Assembly (NCBI RefSeq): GCF_000297025.1
Contig: NZ_CAKD01000021.1
Coordinates: 1-64,000 of the forward strand
Length of the DNA: 64,000 nucleotides
Direction of reading: 5' to 3'
Source of the DNA: Lactobacillus pasteurii DSM 23907 = CRBIP 24.76
GTDB taxonomy: Bacteria > Bacillota > Bacilli > Lactobacillales > Lactobacillaceae
The notes beneath the pieces are model-generated. The model ran no database searches. It was not told the DNA's origin and saw only the letters and a program-made list of their open reading frames with translations. A program made the position numbers and the translations under genes. Positions 18,152-26,443 of the stretch are shown here, in pieces; position 1 is the first letter of the stretch, and every line of letters starts with the position of its first letter.

Positions 18152-19276
18152 TTAAACTATTTTTTCTCGTTCGTATTGTCTAGCTAAGTAATCATGATCT
18201 TTTACAATCTGTCTTAATTTAGCCTGGTAGCCACGAACACTAGCGGAATATTTAGCAATTCCGTCCGTATCCCCTAATCTTTTTGCTAATTCTAATTTGC
18301 GTTTGCTAGCACGTACGCCTCGTTCTAAATATCGTTGCTTTTGCAATACTTGCATCTTTTGAACGGCTTCTTTTGGGTCATATTGCGGTTGGTGGTTTTC
18401 GCTTATACCCTTGATATAAGGCCATAAAGTATGACCACAATTGACGCCCTGGGTTCCCCCTGGCTCCCCGTAACCGTGATCATAGATATTAGGATAATTA
18501 TTGTCACAACGTGGGTCATTGTGCGGTACTATGCAAACAACTTTGCCTTGAATAGGAGCACACGCCGGCCGTGCTGCAACGTGAGAACTCATAACACAAA
18601 GCACGCTGTCAAAATCTTTCATAGATTGAACACGTAAATCATTATAGACACGGCTAGTAGTGGAATTAATGACCGTTCTAGTGTAGCCTTCCAAACTCCA
18701 TGCATGACCGGCTTTATCTATCAGCGCTGACTTCATACCATTATCACGCCACTGGTAAATAATTGAGTTTAAAGCCTTGCTAGCCTTCTTTTTTCCAACT
18801 AAAACATCTAATACAGTCTTATCTATAACCTTTTGATACGTTTTAGCAACTGTATTGGAGCCATAATTAGTAGTTAGAAGCGTTTGGTTAACATAGTTAT
18901 TGATACCAACAAACATTTGACTTGCATAGCTGTTAATAATAGATCTTTCAGCTAAACTAACATCAATGTTTGGCTTTTTTAGTGCGGTTGAAAGTTCTTT
19001 ATTAAAGCCTTTTGCCACCTTCAAACCATCCGATTCAATAAGATCTATCAATTGTTGTTGCGGAATACCAATATTTTTGCTGATAAGTTTAACAACGTCT
19101 TTTGTCAATCCGCCTAACTTGCTTAATGCTTCTAAACGCCACCTTACTATTTTTTGTGGGTCATCATCAGCCTTTAATAATTGCGGTCTGGTTTGCTTGA
19201 ATACATCAACTAGAATGTAAAACAATTGTTGCTCCAATTCAGCATAGTAATCAGCAATACCGCCGGCTTTATTCAT
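18152..19276 (-). CDS. Phage minor head (minor capsid) protein
   Basis: The product is about 374 aa and resembles the Phage_min_cap2 family: helical N-terminal two thirds, then AWSLEGYTRTVINSTTSR (about 220) and a Cys/His-containing segment with VAARPACAPIQGKV, YPNIYDHGYGEPGG and NCGHTLWPYIKG. The frame is open to a GTG at 19303, but the ATG at 19276, which overlaps the portal stop by 8 nt, is more typical. No toxin domain follows the core: the C-terminus is a basic helix. Confidence 0.8.
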   Translation of the reverse strand: MNKAGGIADYYAELEQQLFYILVDVFKQTRPQLLKADDDPQKIVRWRLEALSKLGGLTKDVVKLISKNIGIPQQQLIDLIESDGLKVAKGFNKELSTALKKPNIDVSLAERSIINSYASQMFVGINNYVNQTLLTTNYGSNTVAKTYQKVIDKTVLDVLVGKKKASKALNSIIYQWRDNGMKSALIDKAGHAWSLEGYTRTVINSTTSRVYNDLRVQSMKDFDSVLCVMSSHVAARPACAPIQGKVVCIVPHNDPRCDNNYPNIYDHGYGEPGGTQGVNCGHTLWPYIKGISENHQPQYDPKEAVQKMQVLQKQRYLERGVRASKRKLELAKRLGDTDGIAKYSASVRGYQAKLRQIVKDHDYLARQYEREKIV

Positions 19277-20921
19277 CAGTTGGTTTTGGCTTATCTGGTT
19301 CACTTACATCACTTTTATCACTTTCATCATTTTTATTATCGTTGTTAGCCGTATTTTCAGCCGGGGCCGGGAACAAGCTTAATTCTTGATCAGGTGGTAA
19401 CGGTGCTTGTTCTGACTCAATCTCTTTTAGCCACTTTTCAGCATCCTCACGAGTTTTGCCATAGTTTCGCATGATAAATTCAACTTTTGGCATCACGCCG
19501 GCTGCAACGGCTGTTAAGTCCTGTGCACGTTGTGTGTCTTGGTCAATAAATACGCCGTCATTAAAATCCGGTGTAATGGTTAACTTGCTAATATCACCGC
19601 TCCAACGGGGCTTGTTATCGCTCCACAAGTCCGGAATTTGTAAGAGTTGTGCAATAGCATAAACTAATTGATCAAGCATTTTTTCAACCTGTGTTAAGTA
19701 ACTTGATCTGGTTTGATAGGTCATAGAGTTGTTTGTTACAACTTCTGTTGCGGTTTGGACTCCGCTAGAAGTGCGGGTAAAAGTTCCCTGTGACAATCCA
19801 ACTTCATTTTCAAATTCGTGTAAAAAGAAGTCCATTGCGCTAGCATATTGATCAACTCTAATATTAATTGCTAGATCTTTAAAAGCCGAACTGTCATCAT
19901 TGCGAGAATTTACCGGAATAAATACGGCATCATCAGGATCCCAATATAGTTGCTGATCCTGTGGAATCTGTCTCCCATTTACTTGTTCGGCACGTCTAAC
20001 CCAACTTCTAGGAACTGTAACACGTCTATAACCGGTTTTAACATCCCAGGCGAAACCATCATGAACTTCATTTACGTTATCAACCGTTTTCCAATAGTTG
20101 TCACATAAGCCCATTCCTAGCGGTGAAATGAAATTCTTGTTATTAGCGCCGGCATTGCGGTAAAAGGCAAAAAGCGGTTTTGTTAGGTTCTGTAAAGTGG
20201 TTTGCGGTTGCAATCCTTCAAATTCCGGAATACTATCAAGTGGAACTATTGAACCAATCGCATCATGATCATTTGACTTGTAAAGTTCGTTTGTGATCCT
20301 ATAAGGATAGTAACTAGAACCGTCTTCATTTGTAACTTTAGGCAGCCACTCATGAAATTCAACTAGCGTATAATAAACCGCCGCGTTATTTTCTACCTTT
20401 TGAATTTTACGAGTTAATGCAATCTCTTTTACCTTGCTTGTGTTAGCTTTAAGCGGATAAACACTTGTAGCATCATCCCAACTTAGTTTGATTTGGTCAT
20501 CTTCCACATAAGGGCGGATAGCTCCCGAACCTAACGCAATCCATTTTTCTAGGTTAGTTTCAAAAGAAGTATAGAAGTCTTCATTCTTGAAAGTTTCATC
20601 AAGAATTTGCTGCAATGCATCATCATCAACCTTGATAGAACATTGCTCGTTAAAAATCAAAGACGCCAAACGTTGGCTAGCCATTTTTAAAAGGTTAATA
20701 GAACTGATTTTACGTTCTTTTTTGTTGCCCATTGCATAGTAGGTAACTTTTGGCAATTCGTCTTGGTAGTAGCGTTTTGCTTTTGCTATTCTTTCGTATT
20801 CTTTAGCCGGCACCTTAATTCTAGGATCATCAGTGATAGCATTTAAACTTTTAACCTGTTGCATCCCTATCAGTTCACCACCTTTTTTAAATAAGCTTTT
20901 TATCTTGTCTAATACGGTCAT
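19269..20921 (-). CDS. Portal protein, SPP1 Gp6-like
   Basis: The product is 550 aa. It resembles SPP1 Gp6-type portals, the dodecameric ring for DNA entry and exit. N-terminal NLLKMASQRLASLIFNEQC, a central region with NNKNFISPLGMGLCDNYW, and TRTSSGVQTATEVVTNNS are typical. The C-terminal tail is acidic and Asn/Asp-rich (about 510-550). It follows terL by 15 nt and its stop overlaps the minor head start. Confidence 0.88.
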   Translation of the reverse strand: MTVLDKIKSLFKKGGELIGMQQVKSLNAITDDPRIKVPAKEYERIAKAKRYYQDELPKVTYYAMGNKKERKISSINLLKMASQRLASLIFNEQCSIKVDDDALQQILDETFKNEDFYTSFETNLEKWIALGSGAIRPYVEDDQIKLSWDDATSVYPLKANTSKVKEIALTRKIQKVENNAAVYYTLVEFHEWLPKVTNEDGSSYYPYRITNELYKSNDHDAIGSIVPLDSIPEFEGLQPQTTLQNLTKPLFAFYRNAGANNKNFISPLGMGLCDNYWKTVDNVNEVHDGFAWDVKTGYRRVTVPRSWVRRAEQVNGRQIPQDQQLYWDPDDAVFIPVNSRNDDSSAFKDLAINIRVDQYASAMDFFLHEFENEVGLSQGTFTRTSSGVQTATEVVTNNSMTYQTRSSYLTQVEKMLDQLVYAIAQLLQIPDLWSDNKPRWSGDISKLTITPDFNDGVFIDQDTQRAQDLTAVAAGVMPKVEFIMRNYGKTREDAEKWLKEIESEQAPLPPDQELSLFPAPAENTANNDNKNDESDKSDVSEPDKPKPTDE

Positions 20922-20936
20922 TTTTTCACCGCCTTA

Positions 20937-22241
20937 CTATACTGACAAACCTAATTCTTGTTCATTGTCTAAAACTAAATATTTGAATGCATCAACACTG
21001 TGATCATCCTCTTTTACAACGTGCGGATGATCACTCTTTATAGTTTGATCATCCCAACGATATTTTTTGTGCTCCTCTATGAAAATATCATTGCTAGGAT
21101 CCTTCACAACGTAAAAACGGCCCTGTGCTAATAAGTCCTGTACCCGGTCAATCATTGCATCTTCACTTAGTTTACGTACTTTTGACCATTGCACATTATA
21201 CATATTCCAATATTGCGTATATAAACCACCATCAGCACTATCAAGGGTCATATTACTAGGATACATCCCGTATTTATCGGTTATATGCTCAACAAATGCA
21301 TGAACGCCTTTTGCCTGTTGTTCCGGGCTCTTTTTTAATTCATACTTTGAAGGGTCATAATACCAGGTCTCCAACAAATACAAGTTGTATTTATTTGTAA
21401 AACCACAAGCGACACAGGCCGTTGCGGACCGCATAAAACCAATGTCCATACCATAGAAAATATCAATAAGATATTCATCATCAGGAATTTTATCAGCGTA
21501 CTTAAACAACTTCATGTTATAAACGTTGGTACCAAGCCCGACCGCTTCCCCTAGATAAAGCCACCTGTAATAGTCCGGATCAGTTTGCTTATAACGTTCA
21601 ATAAGCTTTAATTGTTGTTCTGTCGTAAATCCAAGTTCATCATCTAAGTAACTACTAGTATCAATAAAGTAATCTGGATCAGTTTCTCTATCAGTTATCC
21701 ACTCATTAACCCAACTGTAAGGGTTACGTGGTGGGTTGTAACTAATAAATATTTTTGTCTTGTCTATGAAGTCCGGCTTCTGTCTGATAAAAGTAGGAAC
21801 TGATTGATCAAAAACATCAACGCTTTTAAGGTTGGCAAACTCTTCAAACCAAATCGCAATAACATTTCCAACGATATTAGACTTCAATTTCATTGGGTCA
21901 TTGGCTCCGTAAAAATAAAAAGTGGAACCTGATTGAACGTGTTGAATAAGTAACGGGCTTACTTTTGTTCTAAATTCGTTTTGTACGTTTAAAATCCCAA
22001 TAGCCCAAAGAATTTGATTATAAACGCTGTCTCTTAAATAGTTTGCGTTTTCTCTGATACTGATAACATTAACTGTTTTACCTTCTGATATATAGTTCAT
22101 CATCATGGTAACCAGTTTAAGACTGATAACAGAACTTTTAAAAGAACCACGGCCACCCTTGCAAACAATATAGGGCTTATCAGTTAGCCACATATCATAG
22201 AAATGCGGGTTAATCTGTTTGGTTATCTGTACTGTTTTCAT
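20937..22241 (-). CDS. terL: Terminase large subunit, PBSX-type
   Basis: The product is 434 aa, the packaging ATPase and nuclease. Walker A is GGRGSFKS (residues 29-36), the Walker B acid pair is in IWFEEFANL (Glu133-Glu134), and the RNase-H-like nuclease shows Asp266 in FYGMDIGF and Asp334 in TLDSADGG. A late acid lies in the DDHSVDAFKY motif. The gene overlaps terS by 32 nt. Confidence 0.92.
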   Translation of the reverse strand: MKTVQITKQINPHFYDMWLTDKPYIVCKGGRGSFKSSVISLKLVTMMMNYISEGKTVNVISIRENANYLRDSVYNQILWAIGILNVQNEFRTKVSPLLIQHVQSGSTFYFYGANDPMKLKSNIVGNVIAIWFEEFANLKSVDVFDQSVPTFIRQKPDFIDKTKIFISYNPPRNPYSWVNEWITDRETDPDYFIDTSSYLDDELGFTTEQQLKLIERYKQTDPDYYRWLYLGEAVGLGTNVYNMKLFKYADKIPDDEYLIDIFYGMDIGFMRSATACVACGFTNKYNLYLLETWYYDPSKYELKKSPEQQAKGVHAFVEHITDKYGMYPSNMTLDSADGGLYTQYWNMYNVQWSKVRKLSEDAMIDRVQDLLAQGRFYVVKDPSNDIFIEEHKKYRWDDQTIKSDHPHVVKEDDHSVDAFKYLVLDNEQELGLSV

Positions 22242-22893
22242 CTTTATCCTTCTTAATCAGTTCTTTCATCTTTGCTACATCATCAACAATGATTGTTTGA
22301 TTGCTTGGATTATCAGCCTCTTTAAGTTGTTTAAGCTGCGTTTCAGCAATTCTTGCTTCAATTTCGGTCTTCTTAGCGTTTGCTTCGTTAAGCCGTGCAA
22401 ATGACTGATCACGGTAAATGTCCGGTCTTCTAGCCTTCAACCAGAACATAATAGCAGTTGGATTAGGTCCGACTTCATGAACGGTTCTAGTTGCTAGAAT
22501 TTCTTCATACTCTGATACGCCATTTAAAGTCGCTATCTGGACTTCTTCTTTTGTCGCGTCCGGATGATCAAGTTTGTACTGGTTCATATATACGGTTCTG
22601 TCAGCCTTTAATTTTAGTTCCGACTTCTTAACATTGCGGTATACAAGGGTTTCTGTTTTATAACCATTAATTGTTTTTATTAAAGAGTCTTCAACTTTTG
22701 CGTCTACGACGTCCTTACCCTTTTTTAATGCGTCCGATATGTCCGGATACTTATTGCACCAGTCTTGCAGTGTTGACCGTGATATGCCCATTTTTTCAGC
22801 AATTTGATCATTTGTAAGCCCATCACGTGCCCACATTGTCAATTTTTCCAAGCCTTCAGATTTTAACCACTCTGAATACTTAGCTTTTGCCAC
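22210..22893 (-). CDS. terS: Terminase small subunit
   Basis: The product is 227 aa. It has an N-terminal helix-turn-helix (TNDQIAEKMGISRSTLQDW, about 28-46) used in cos or pac recognition and a long helical remainder. The start is GTG at 22893 with GAAGGTGATC upstream; no ATG is well placed. It overlaps terL and is separated from the upstream toxin/immunity pair by a terminator. Confidence 0.85.
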   Translation of the reverse strand: MAKAKYSEWLKSEGLEKLTMWARDGLTNDQIAEKMGISRSTLQDWCNKYPDISDALKKGKDVVDAKVEDSLIKTINGYKTETLVYRNVKKSELKLKADRTVYMNQYKLDHPDATKEEVQIATLNGVSEYEEILATRTVHEVGPNPTAIMFWLKARRPDIYRDQSFARLNEANAKKTEIEARIAETQLKQLKEADNPSNQTIIVDDVAKMKELIKKDKDENSTDNQTD

Positions 22894-22926
22894 AAACTGA
22901 TCACCTTCTTTACTAATTTAGGGTAC

Positions 22927-22953
22927 AAAAAAAGAGTAGCGGTTAAACTACTC
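22927..22953 (-). terminator. Rho-independent terminator after the toxin/immunity pair
   Basis: On the minus strand GAGTAG and CTACTC arms enclose an 8-nt loop and are followed by seven T residues. It lies 6 nt after the stop of the putative immunity gene and before terS. This would end or attenuate the ParB-toxin-immunity transcript. Confidence 0.75.
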
Positions 22954-22958
22954 TAAAT

Positions 22959-23195
22959 TTAAAATCTTACTGGAATTGCCACACCACTTAAATGATCAAC
23001 AATGATATGCAACGGATACCCAACTAATTTACCTTCATCATCAGGATTGAAGGCAGCAAAACAATAACCATCAATTTTTTGACCATCAATATTTTTGCCT
23101 TCAAAAATTCCTAACTCTAAATCATTATCTTTGCAAAATTTATCTGCAATTTCTTTGCACTGATCGACTGTTAAGGGCTTATCAAAAACATCCAT
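22959..23195 (-). CDS. Putative immunity protein for the adjacent papain-fold toxin
   Basis: The product is 78 aa, small and acidic, with motifs DQCKEIADKFCKDNDLELG, YCFAAFNPDDEGKLVG and a C-terminal IVDHLSGVAIPVRF. I cannot assign a named family. It follows the toxin-like gene by 22 nt on the same strand and is followed by a strong terminator, so the pair forms a unit. Size, charge and position fit a toxin-neutralising protein; this is inference from context. Confidence 0.5.
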   Translation of the reverse strand: MDVFDKPLTVDQCKEIADKFCKDNDLELGIFEGKNIDGQKIDGYCFAAFNPDDEGKLVGYPLHIIVDHLSGVAIPVRF

Positions 23196-23217
23196 TTTCT
23201 GTCTCCTTTAACTAAAA

Positions 23218-23982
23218 CTAATTACTGTTACGTCTAATGATACCATTTTTCCCAGCGATATAATCGTTAAACTTCTTACTCTTTTTGCCAATTTGTGAAT
23301 CAACATAAAGTAGACTACCATTCTTTTTACGTTCAACATTAATCGTGTGACCATATGTTCTTTTACCATCAGGATCACGCCAATGGAATGTAATAACGCC
23401 ACGTTCACCCGCTTTAAGTTTCGATTTAAGCTTACTATCAATATAATCGCCACGCTTAGCAACAGTTTTTGGCAATTTGATATTTTCACGATTTTTAAAT
23501 GCTAAAATTGCCGGTCTATATCCTGTATCTTTCCCTTTTGTTGGTGCTGGTTGTGCAGTTACTTTGTAGCCACGTCTTCTTAATTCATATGCAATAACTG
23601 ATCTTTGACAATTCTCGGAGTATCCTCTAGAAGTCCATTGCATTTGCAACAACTCTTGGGCTTTTTGTTTTCTTTGACTTATTAACGATTGCAATTCTCT
23701 TCTAGCACCAGGACTTGGATTACGCTTAAACTCAGCTTGCTTCTGCTCAATTTTAGTACTAAGTGCGTTAAATTCCCTATTTTTAGTATTGTATAAAGCT
23801 AGTGCTTTTCTACCACCCATGTAGTTAGGATTAGCATTGTGATTGTCTGCGGTATCAATACTCATGCCACCTTCAACTTGCTCTATTTTAGTATTTTTGT
23901 CTACTTTAATTTTATTGCCTTTTTTGCTATTACTAGGATTGTTTTTATTCTTTTTCTTTAAACTTGCACCACGACCACCCAT
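23218..23982 (-). CDS. Phage protein with C-terminal papain-fold toxin (Tox-PL-like) domain
   Basis: The product is 254 aa. It begins MGGRGAS and has a basic, low-complexity N-terminus (to about 55). A helical linker follows, then residues about 118-232 match the papain-fold polymorphic toxin pattern: Cys125 in SENCQRSVIAYELRRRGYKV, His212 in YGHTINVE and Asp228 in LLYVDSQ, an expected Cys-His-Asp triad. There is no signal peptide. It follows parB-DUF4417 with a 2-nt gap and precedes the putative immunity gene. A packaged or head-associated effector is one idea; an in-cell anti-phage or anti-host enzyme is another. Confidence 0.65.
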   Translation of the reverse strand: MGGRGASLKKKNKNNPSNSKKGNKIKVDKNTKIEQVEGGMSIDTADNHNANPNYMGGRKALALYNTKNREFNALSTKIEQKQAEFKRNPSPGARRELQSLISQRKQKAQELLQMQWTSRGYSENCQRSVIAYELRRRGYKVTAQPAPTKGKDTGYRPAILAFKNRENIKLPKTVAKRGDYIDSKLKSKLKAGERGVITFHWRDPDGKRTYGHTINVERKKNGSLLYVDSQIGKKSKKFNDYIAGKNGIIRRNSN

Positions 23983-23983
23983 A

Positions 23984-25096
23984 TTAATTATTTACCCTCT
24001 TTCTTAGTTGCGTTGTAAATGAATCTAATCTAATAATTGTGCTATCGTCTTCTAGCTCTGGTAACATGTCCCCATAATAGAGAATCTGCGACGGGTTAAG
24101 AACTTCAATCATCTTGGTATAACCGGCTAGAAATGCATCTTTTGTTTGTTCACTGTTCATGACACCCACGCTAGAAATTGCAACCGGCTTGTTTACCGGT
24201 TCCCCGTCAAAACACCAAGCCCAGCTATCCTCATCACTCCATGCAATGGTAGGAATTACTTGAATACCGTTTTGTTCAAAATACGCAGCTATCCAATGTT
24301 TCCTAAAATGGTTATAAATTTGTAGCGCCTTTGGGAAGTCCATGTATAAGCTGAAATCAGGACTAGTTACATACTTAGCACGCTTTAAACGTTCAACTTG
24401 AACATCTATGTGTGACCACTCGCGTTCAAACTGGTAATCATCTATGAAGTGATGCACTCCAAACGGTTTATCATCTTTATACGTTTTAAGCATGTTAAAA
24501 CTAATCCAATTAACGTCATCAATATGATCAACGCCTTTTATTTCAGGAATATCATAATCACCCACACCATCAAAAATTGCTTTTTGTGCATTCTGAAAGC
24601 TTGGCTCGAAACTACTATCACTGTCATCAATATCATCTGATAACGGATCAGATAAATCATTAGGATCATCATTGCTAAAAGCAACTTGACCATCAAACAT
24701 GCTATCTATATCTGACTGATCAAAACCCATTTCTTCAAACGATACATCATCTGACAGTTTCAACAGTTCATCTAAATCCCAACTTCCTTGTAGGCTAGGA
24801 TTGTTTAACTGAACGTTTAACTTCTTTTCTGTCTTAGTATCAACGTCAATAATAGCAACTGGTACATCATAATCATTAGATTGATAAATAGTATCTGCTG
24901 CCGTTAATCTCTGATGACCACCAACCAGAACCCCGGTTCTTTGGTTCCAAACAACCGGTTCAATTAAGCCATGATCTTTGATAGCGTTAATAAGTTTATC
25001 CTGGTTACTTTTGTCAATTTTTCTAGGATTGTAATCAGCAAACTTAATTTGTGATCTTTTGATTGTCCCAAATTCAAAGTTTTTTAAATCCTTCAT
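23984..25096 (-). CDS. ParB-like nuclease domain fused to DUF4417-like domain
   Basis: The product is 370 aa from the ATG at 25096; AGGAG abuts an earlier ATG at 25105 but is 9 nt from this one. Residues 1 to about 95 form a ParB/sulfiredoxin domain: FADYNPRKID and GVLVGGHQRLTAA. An acidic linker (about 130-170) follows, then a DUF4417-like domain (YDIPEIKG, DDKPFGVHHFIDDYQFER, DFSLYMDFPKALQIYNHFR, ISSVGVMN). ParB-type domains are common beside phage terminases and methylases. The role of DUF4417 is unknown to me. Confidence 0.7.
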   Translation of the reverse strand: MKDLKNFEFGTIKRSQIKFADYNPRKIDKSNQDKLINAIKDHGLIEPVVWNQRTGVLVGGHQRLTAADTIYQSNDYDVPVAIIDVDTKTEKKLNVQLNNPSLQGSWDLDELLKLSDDVSFEEMGFDQSDIDSMFDGQVAFSNDDPNDLSDPLSDDIDDSDSSFEPSFQNAQKAIFDGVGDYDIPEIKGVDHIDDVNWISFNMLKTYKDDKPFGVHHFIDDYQFEREWSHIDVQVERLKRAKYVTSPDFSLYMDFPKALQIYNHFRKHWIAAYFEQNGIQVIPTIAWSDEDSWAWCFDGEPVNKPVAISSVGVMNSEQTKDAFLAGYTKMIEVLNPSQILYYGDMLPELEDDSTIIRLDSFTTQLRKRVNN

Positions 25097-25101
25097 GCTG
25101 A

Positions 25102-25293
25102 TCATCTCCTATCTATAAATTTTTCTATGATATATAAGATAAGCACGATTACAACTAATCCCGTTATAACTGCGCTTGTAGCATTAACAAAAAAGTTTAT
25201 TTTCTGCCTTCTAAGTTTGCCCGTGAGAATTGCACCCACGTAACCCACGTTAATCACTGATAAAGGTGGGTTAGACTGTCGGCAAACCACCAA
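25102..25293 (-). CDS. Doubtful small membrane protein
   Basis: The open frame codes 63 aa with one convincing membrane helix near the C-terminus (AVITGLVVIVLILYIIEKF) and a basic end. The only start is a GTG at 25293 with no ribosome binding site, and the N-terminal half coincides with tRNA-like element C. The C-terminal half looks coding, so a shorter peptide from a non-standard start is possible. Its stop overlaps the region just before parB. Confidence 0.3.
   Translation of the reverse strand: MVVCRQSNPPLSVINVGYVGAILTGKLRRQKINFFVNATSAVITGLVVIVLILYIIEKFIDRR
25215..25287 (-). ncRNA. tRNA-like structured element C
   Basis: On the minus strand this 73-nt stretch is closed by a 7-bp helix (GTTTGCC with GGCAAAC). 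It contains a 7-bp helix (AACCCAC with GTGGGTT, 17-nt loop) and ends in a T-arm-like hairpin (CGTGGG and CTCACG, loop TGCAATT). One pair in the last hairpin is G-U only in the minus-strand RNA, which favours that strand. There is no D-arm and no clear anticodon, so it is not a canonical tRNA. Confidence 0.45.
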
Positions 25294-25349
25294 GTTTACT
25301 AATTCGAAATTCTAGATTATAAGTGCTTTATCAATGAAATTAGAAGCAG

Positions 25350-25370
25350 TGCCACCCTTGGTAGGTGGCA
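25350..25370. other. Stable hairpin in the late leader region
   Basis: A perfect 7-bp stem (TGCCACC with GGTGGCA) and 7-nt loop. It lies between tRNA-like elements B and C and has no T-run, so it is not an obvious terminator. Confidence 0.5.
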
Positions 25371-25373
25371 AAA

Positions 25374-25465
25374 GGCGTTGGTGGTATCGCACCACCGTCA
25401 CAAGTAAGACTCTATGTTATTTAACAACTAAATTTAATTCTTAATTCTAGCACTTGTAGAACGCC
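25374..25465 (-). ncRNA. tRNA-like structured element B
   Basis: On the minus strand this 92-nt stretch is closed by GGCGTT with AACGCC. It has an inner 6-bp helix (ACAAGT with ACTTGT) around an AT-rich loop and ends in a T-arm-like hairpin with stem GGTGG/CCACC and 7-nt loop TGCGATA. The layout repeats that of elements A and C. Function unknown. Confidence 0.4.
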
Positions 25466-25487
25466 CACCGATTAACACGAAATTAAT

Positions 25488-25505
25488 TAGGCTATTGCTA
25501 GCCTA
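25488..25505 (-). other. Hairpin with GNRA-type loop
   Basis: A perfect 7-bp stem (TAGGCTA with TAGCCTA) closes a GCAA tetraloop on the minus strand. A GNRA loop supports an RNA rather than a DNA role. It lies between elements A and B. Confidence 0.5.
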
Positions 25506-25506
25506 T

Positions 25507-25556
25507 GCAGCATGGTTGGAATTGCACCAACTGTTAAGCTTAATCTTTCATGCTGC
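25507..25556 (-). ncRNA. tRNA-like structured element A
   Basis: On the minus strand an 8-bp closing helix (GCAGCATG with CATGCTGC) encloses a short palindromic arm (TTAAGCTTAA) and a T-arm-like hairpin with stem GTTGG/CCAAC and loop TGCAATT. At 50 nt it is a compact version of the B and C layout. All three lie between the late regulator gene and the packaging genes. Confidence 0.45.
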
Positions 25557-25617
25557 CGTATATGAGACGTAAAATCAGTTACTCAAATAGTTATTTTTTA
25601 GCGGAGGAAATAACTAA

Positions 25618-25710
25618 ATGACAGAAAAAATGGAATATTGGTATTTGGTATCAGTTGAAAGATCTATCTCAATCTTTCAACAATATCAATATACGACTTT
25701 GAGTTGTTGA
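25618..25710 (+). CDS. Possible 30-aa peptide opposite the late leader
   Basis: A GCGGAGG site stands 10 nt before an ATG that opens a 30-codon frame starting MTEKMEYWYLVSVE and ending in a stop at 25710. It is on the plus strand, against all surrounding genes. Inside it lies a perfect 10-bp inverted repeat (GTTGAAAGAT with ATCTTTCAAC, 25652-25679). Such a good ribosome binding site is unlikely by chance in 450 nt of gene-free DNA, but the product has no known relatives to me. Confidence 0.3.
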   Translation: MTEKMEYWYLVSVERSISIFQQYQYTTLSC

Positions 25711-25748
25711 AGTGGTTTTGAATAAATATTGATATTCGTTAAAATATA

Positions 25749-26210
25749 TTAAATATCATTCGTTTTTTCTACGATTAAATTTGGCAATTCGGTTGCATCC
25801 CTTTTGATCCGCCAATAATTCAATCTCTCAGCAAACTCAATGCATCCCAACGTTAGTTGTTTTCTTAACTGGTATTGGGAAAAATTAAGGCTAATACAAA
25901 CTTGTTCCTGTGTCATATGCTTTACAAACAACCTATGCATGATTGTTTTATGTCTTTCATACTCAAAGTCAGAACAATCAAACAGGGCAATTAGAATGGT
26001 TGTAGCTAGGTATTGTGCTCGGTCGGCCTTGTTCATTTGATTTATTAATGAACTTTCAAGCCCGTTAATGTTTGTGTGAGCTGAAATACCGTCTAGTTGT
26101 GGACTTGATAACTGATTAGGGTGTATCCCACCCTGTTGAACGTAATGCCAAAAATCGCTCTCAAAGAATGATTTAACGTTCTTTGTTGTTTCAATATCAT
26201 CAATGCCCAC
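25749..26210 (-). CDS. ArpU-family phage transcriptional regulator
   Basis: The product is 153 aa. The C-terminal half has the sigma-like helix-turn-helix arrangement of ArpU proteins (MTQEQVCISLNFSQYQLRKQ followed by LGCIEFAERLNYWR). It is the last early gene before the non-coding leader and packaging genes, the usual position of the late-gene activator. It probably acts on the late promoter in 25.3-25.7 kb. Confidence 0.65.
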   Translation of the reverse strand: MGIDDIETTKNVKSFFESDFWHYVQQGGIHPNQLSSPQLDGISAHTNINGLESSLINQMNKADRAQYLATTILIALFDCSDFEYERHKTIMHRLFVKHMTQEQVCISLNFSQYQLRKQLTLGCIEFAERLNYWRIKRDATELPNLIVEKTNDI

Positions 26211-26221
26211 AATATCAACTC

Positions 26222-26443
26222 CTACTTTTTGTCCTTCATAATTTCAAATAACACTTCAACCATGCTCTTATAACTTGCTAATTTTTGGCTTAATGCTTGA
26301 TTTTCTTGATCTAACTGCTTGTTACGTTTCTCAAGAAAATCAATCCGCTTGTTTAATACCTTAAAATGCTCATAGTGTGCAGCATATTTTGGATCTTCGA
26401 AAATAAAACCGTCTTCATACTCTTTGTCGTAAATATCAATCAT
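26222..26443 (-). CDS. Small coiled-coil phage protein
   Basis: The product is 73 aa. A GGAAGG site 9 nt upstream favours the ATG at 26443 over the TTG at 26452. Residues about 25-60 form a coiled coil (RIDFLEKRNKQLDQENQALS). Its start overlaps the preceding XRE gene's end by 8 nt. Function unknown. Confidence 0.5.
   Translation of the reverse strand: MIDIYDKEYEDGFIFEDPKYAAHYEHFKVLNKRIDFLEKRNKQLDQENQALSQKLASYKSMVEVLFEIMKDKK

Noticed and set aside
25215-25556. Canonical tRNA genes
   Set aside because: D-arm, anticodon loop and the TTCRANN loop are missing, so I list them only as tRNA-like elements.
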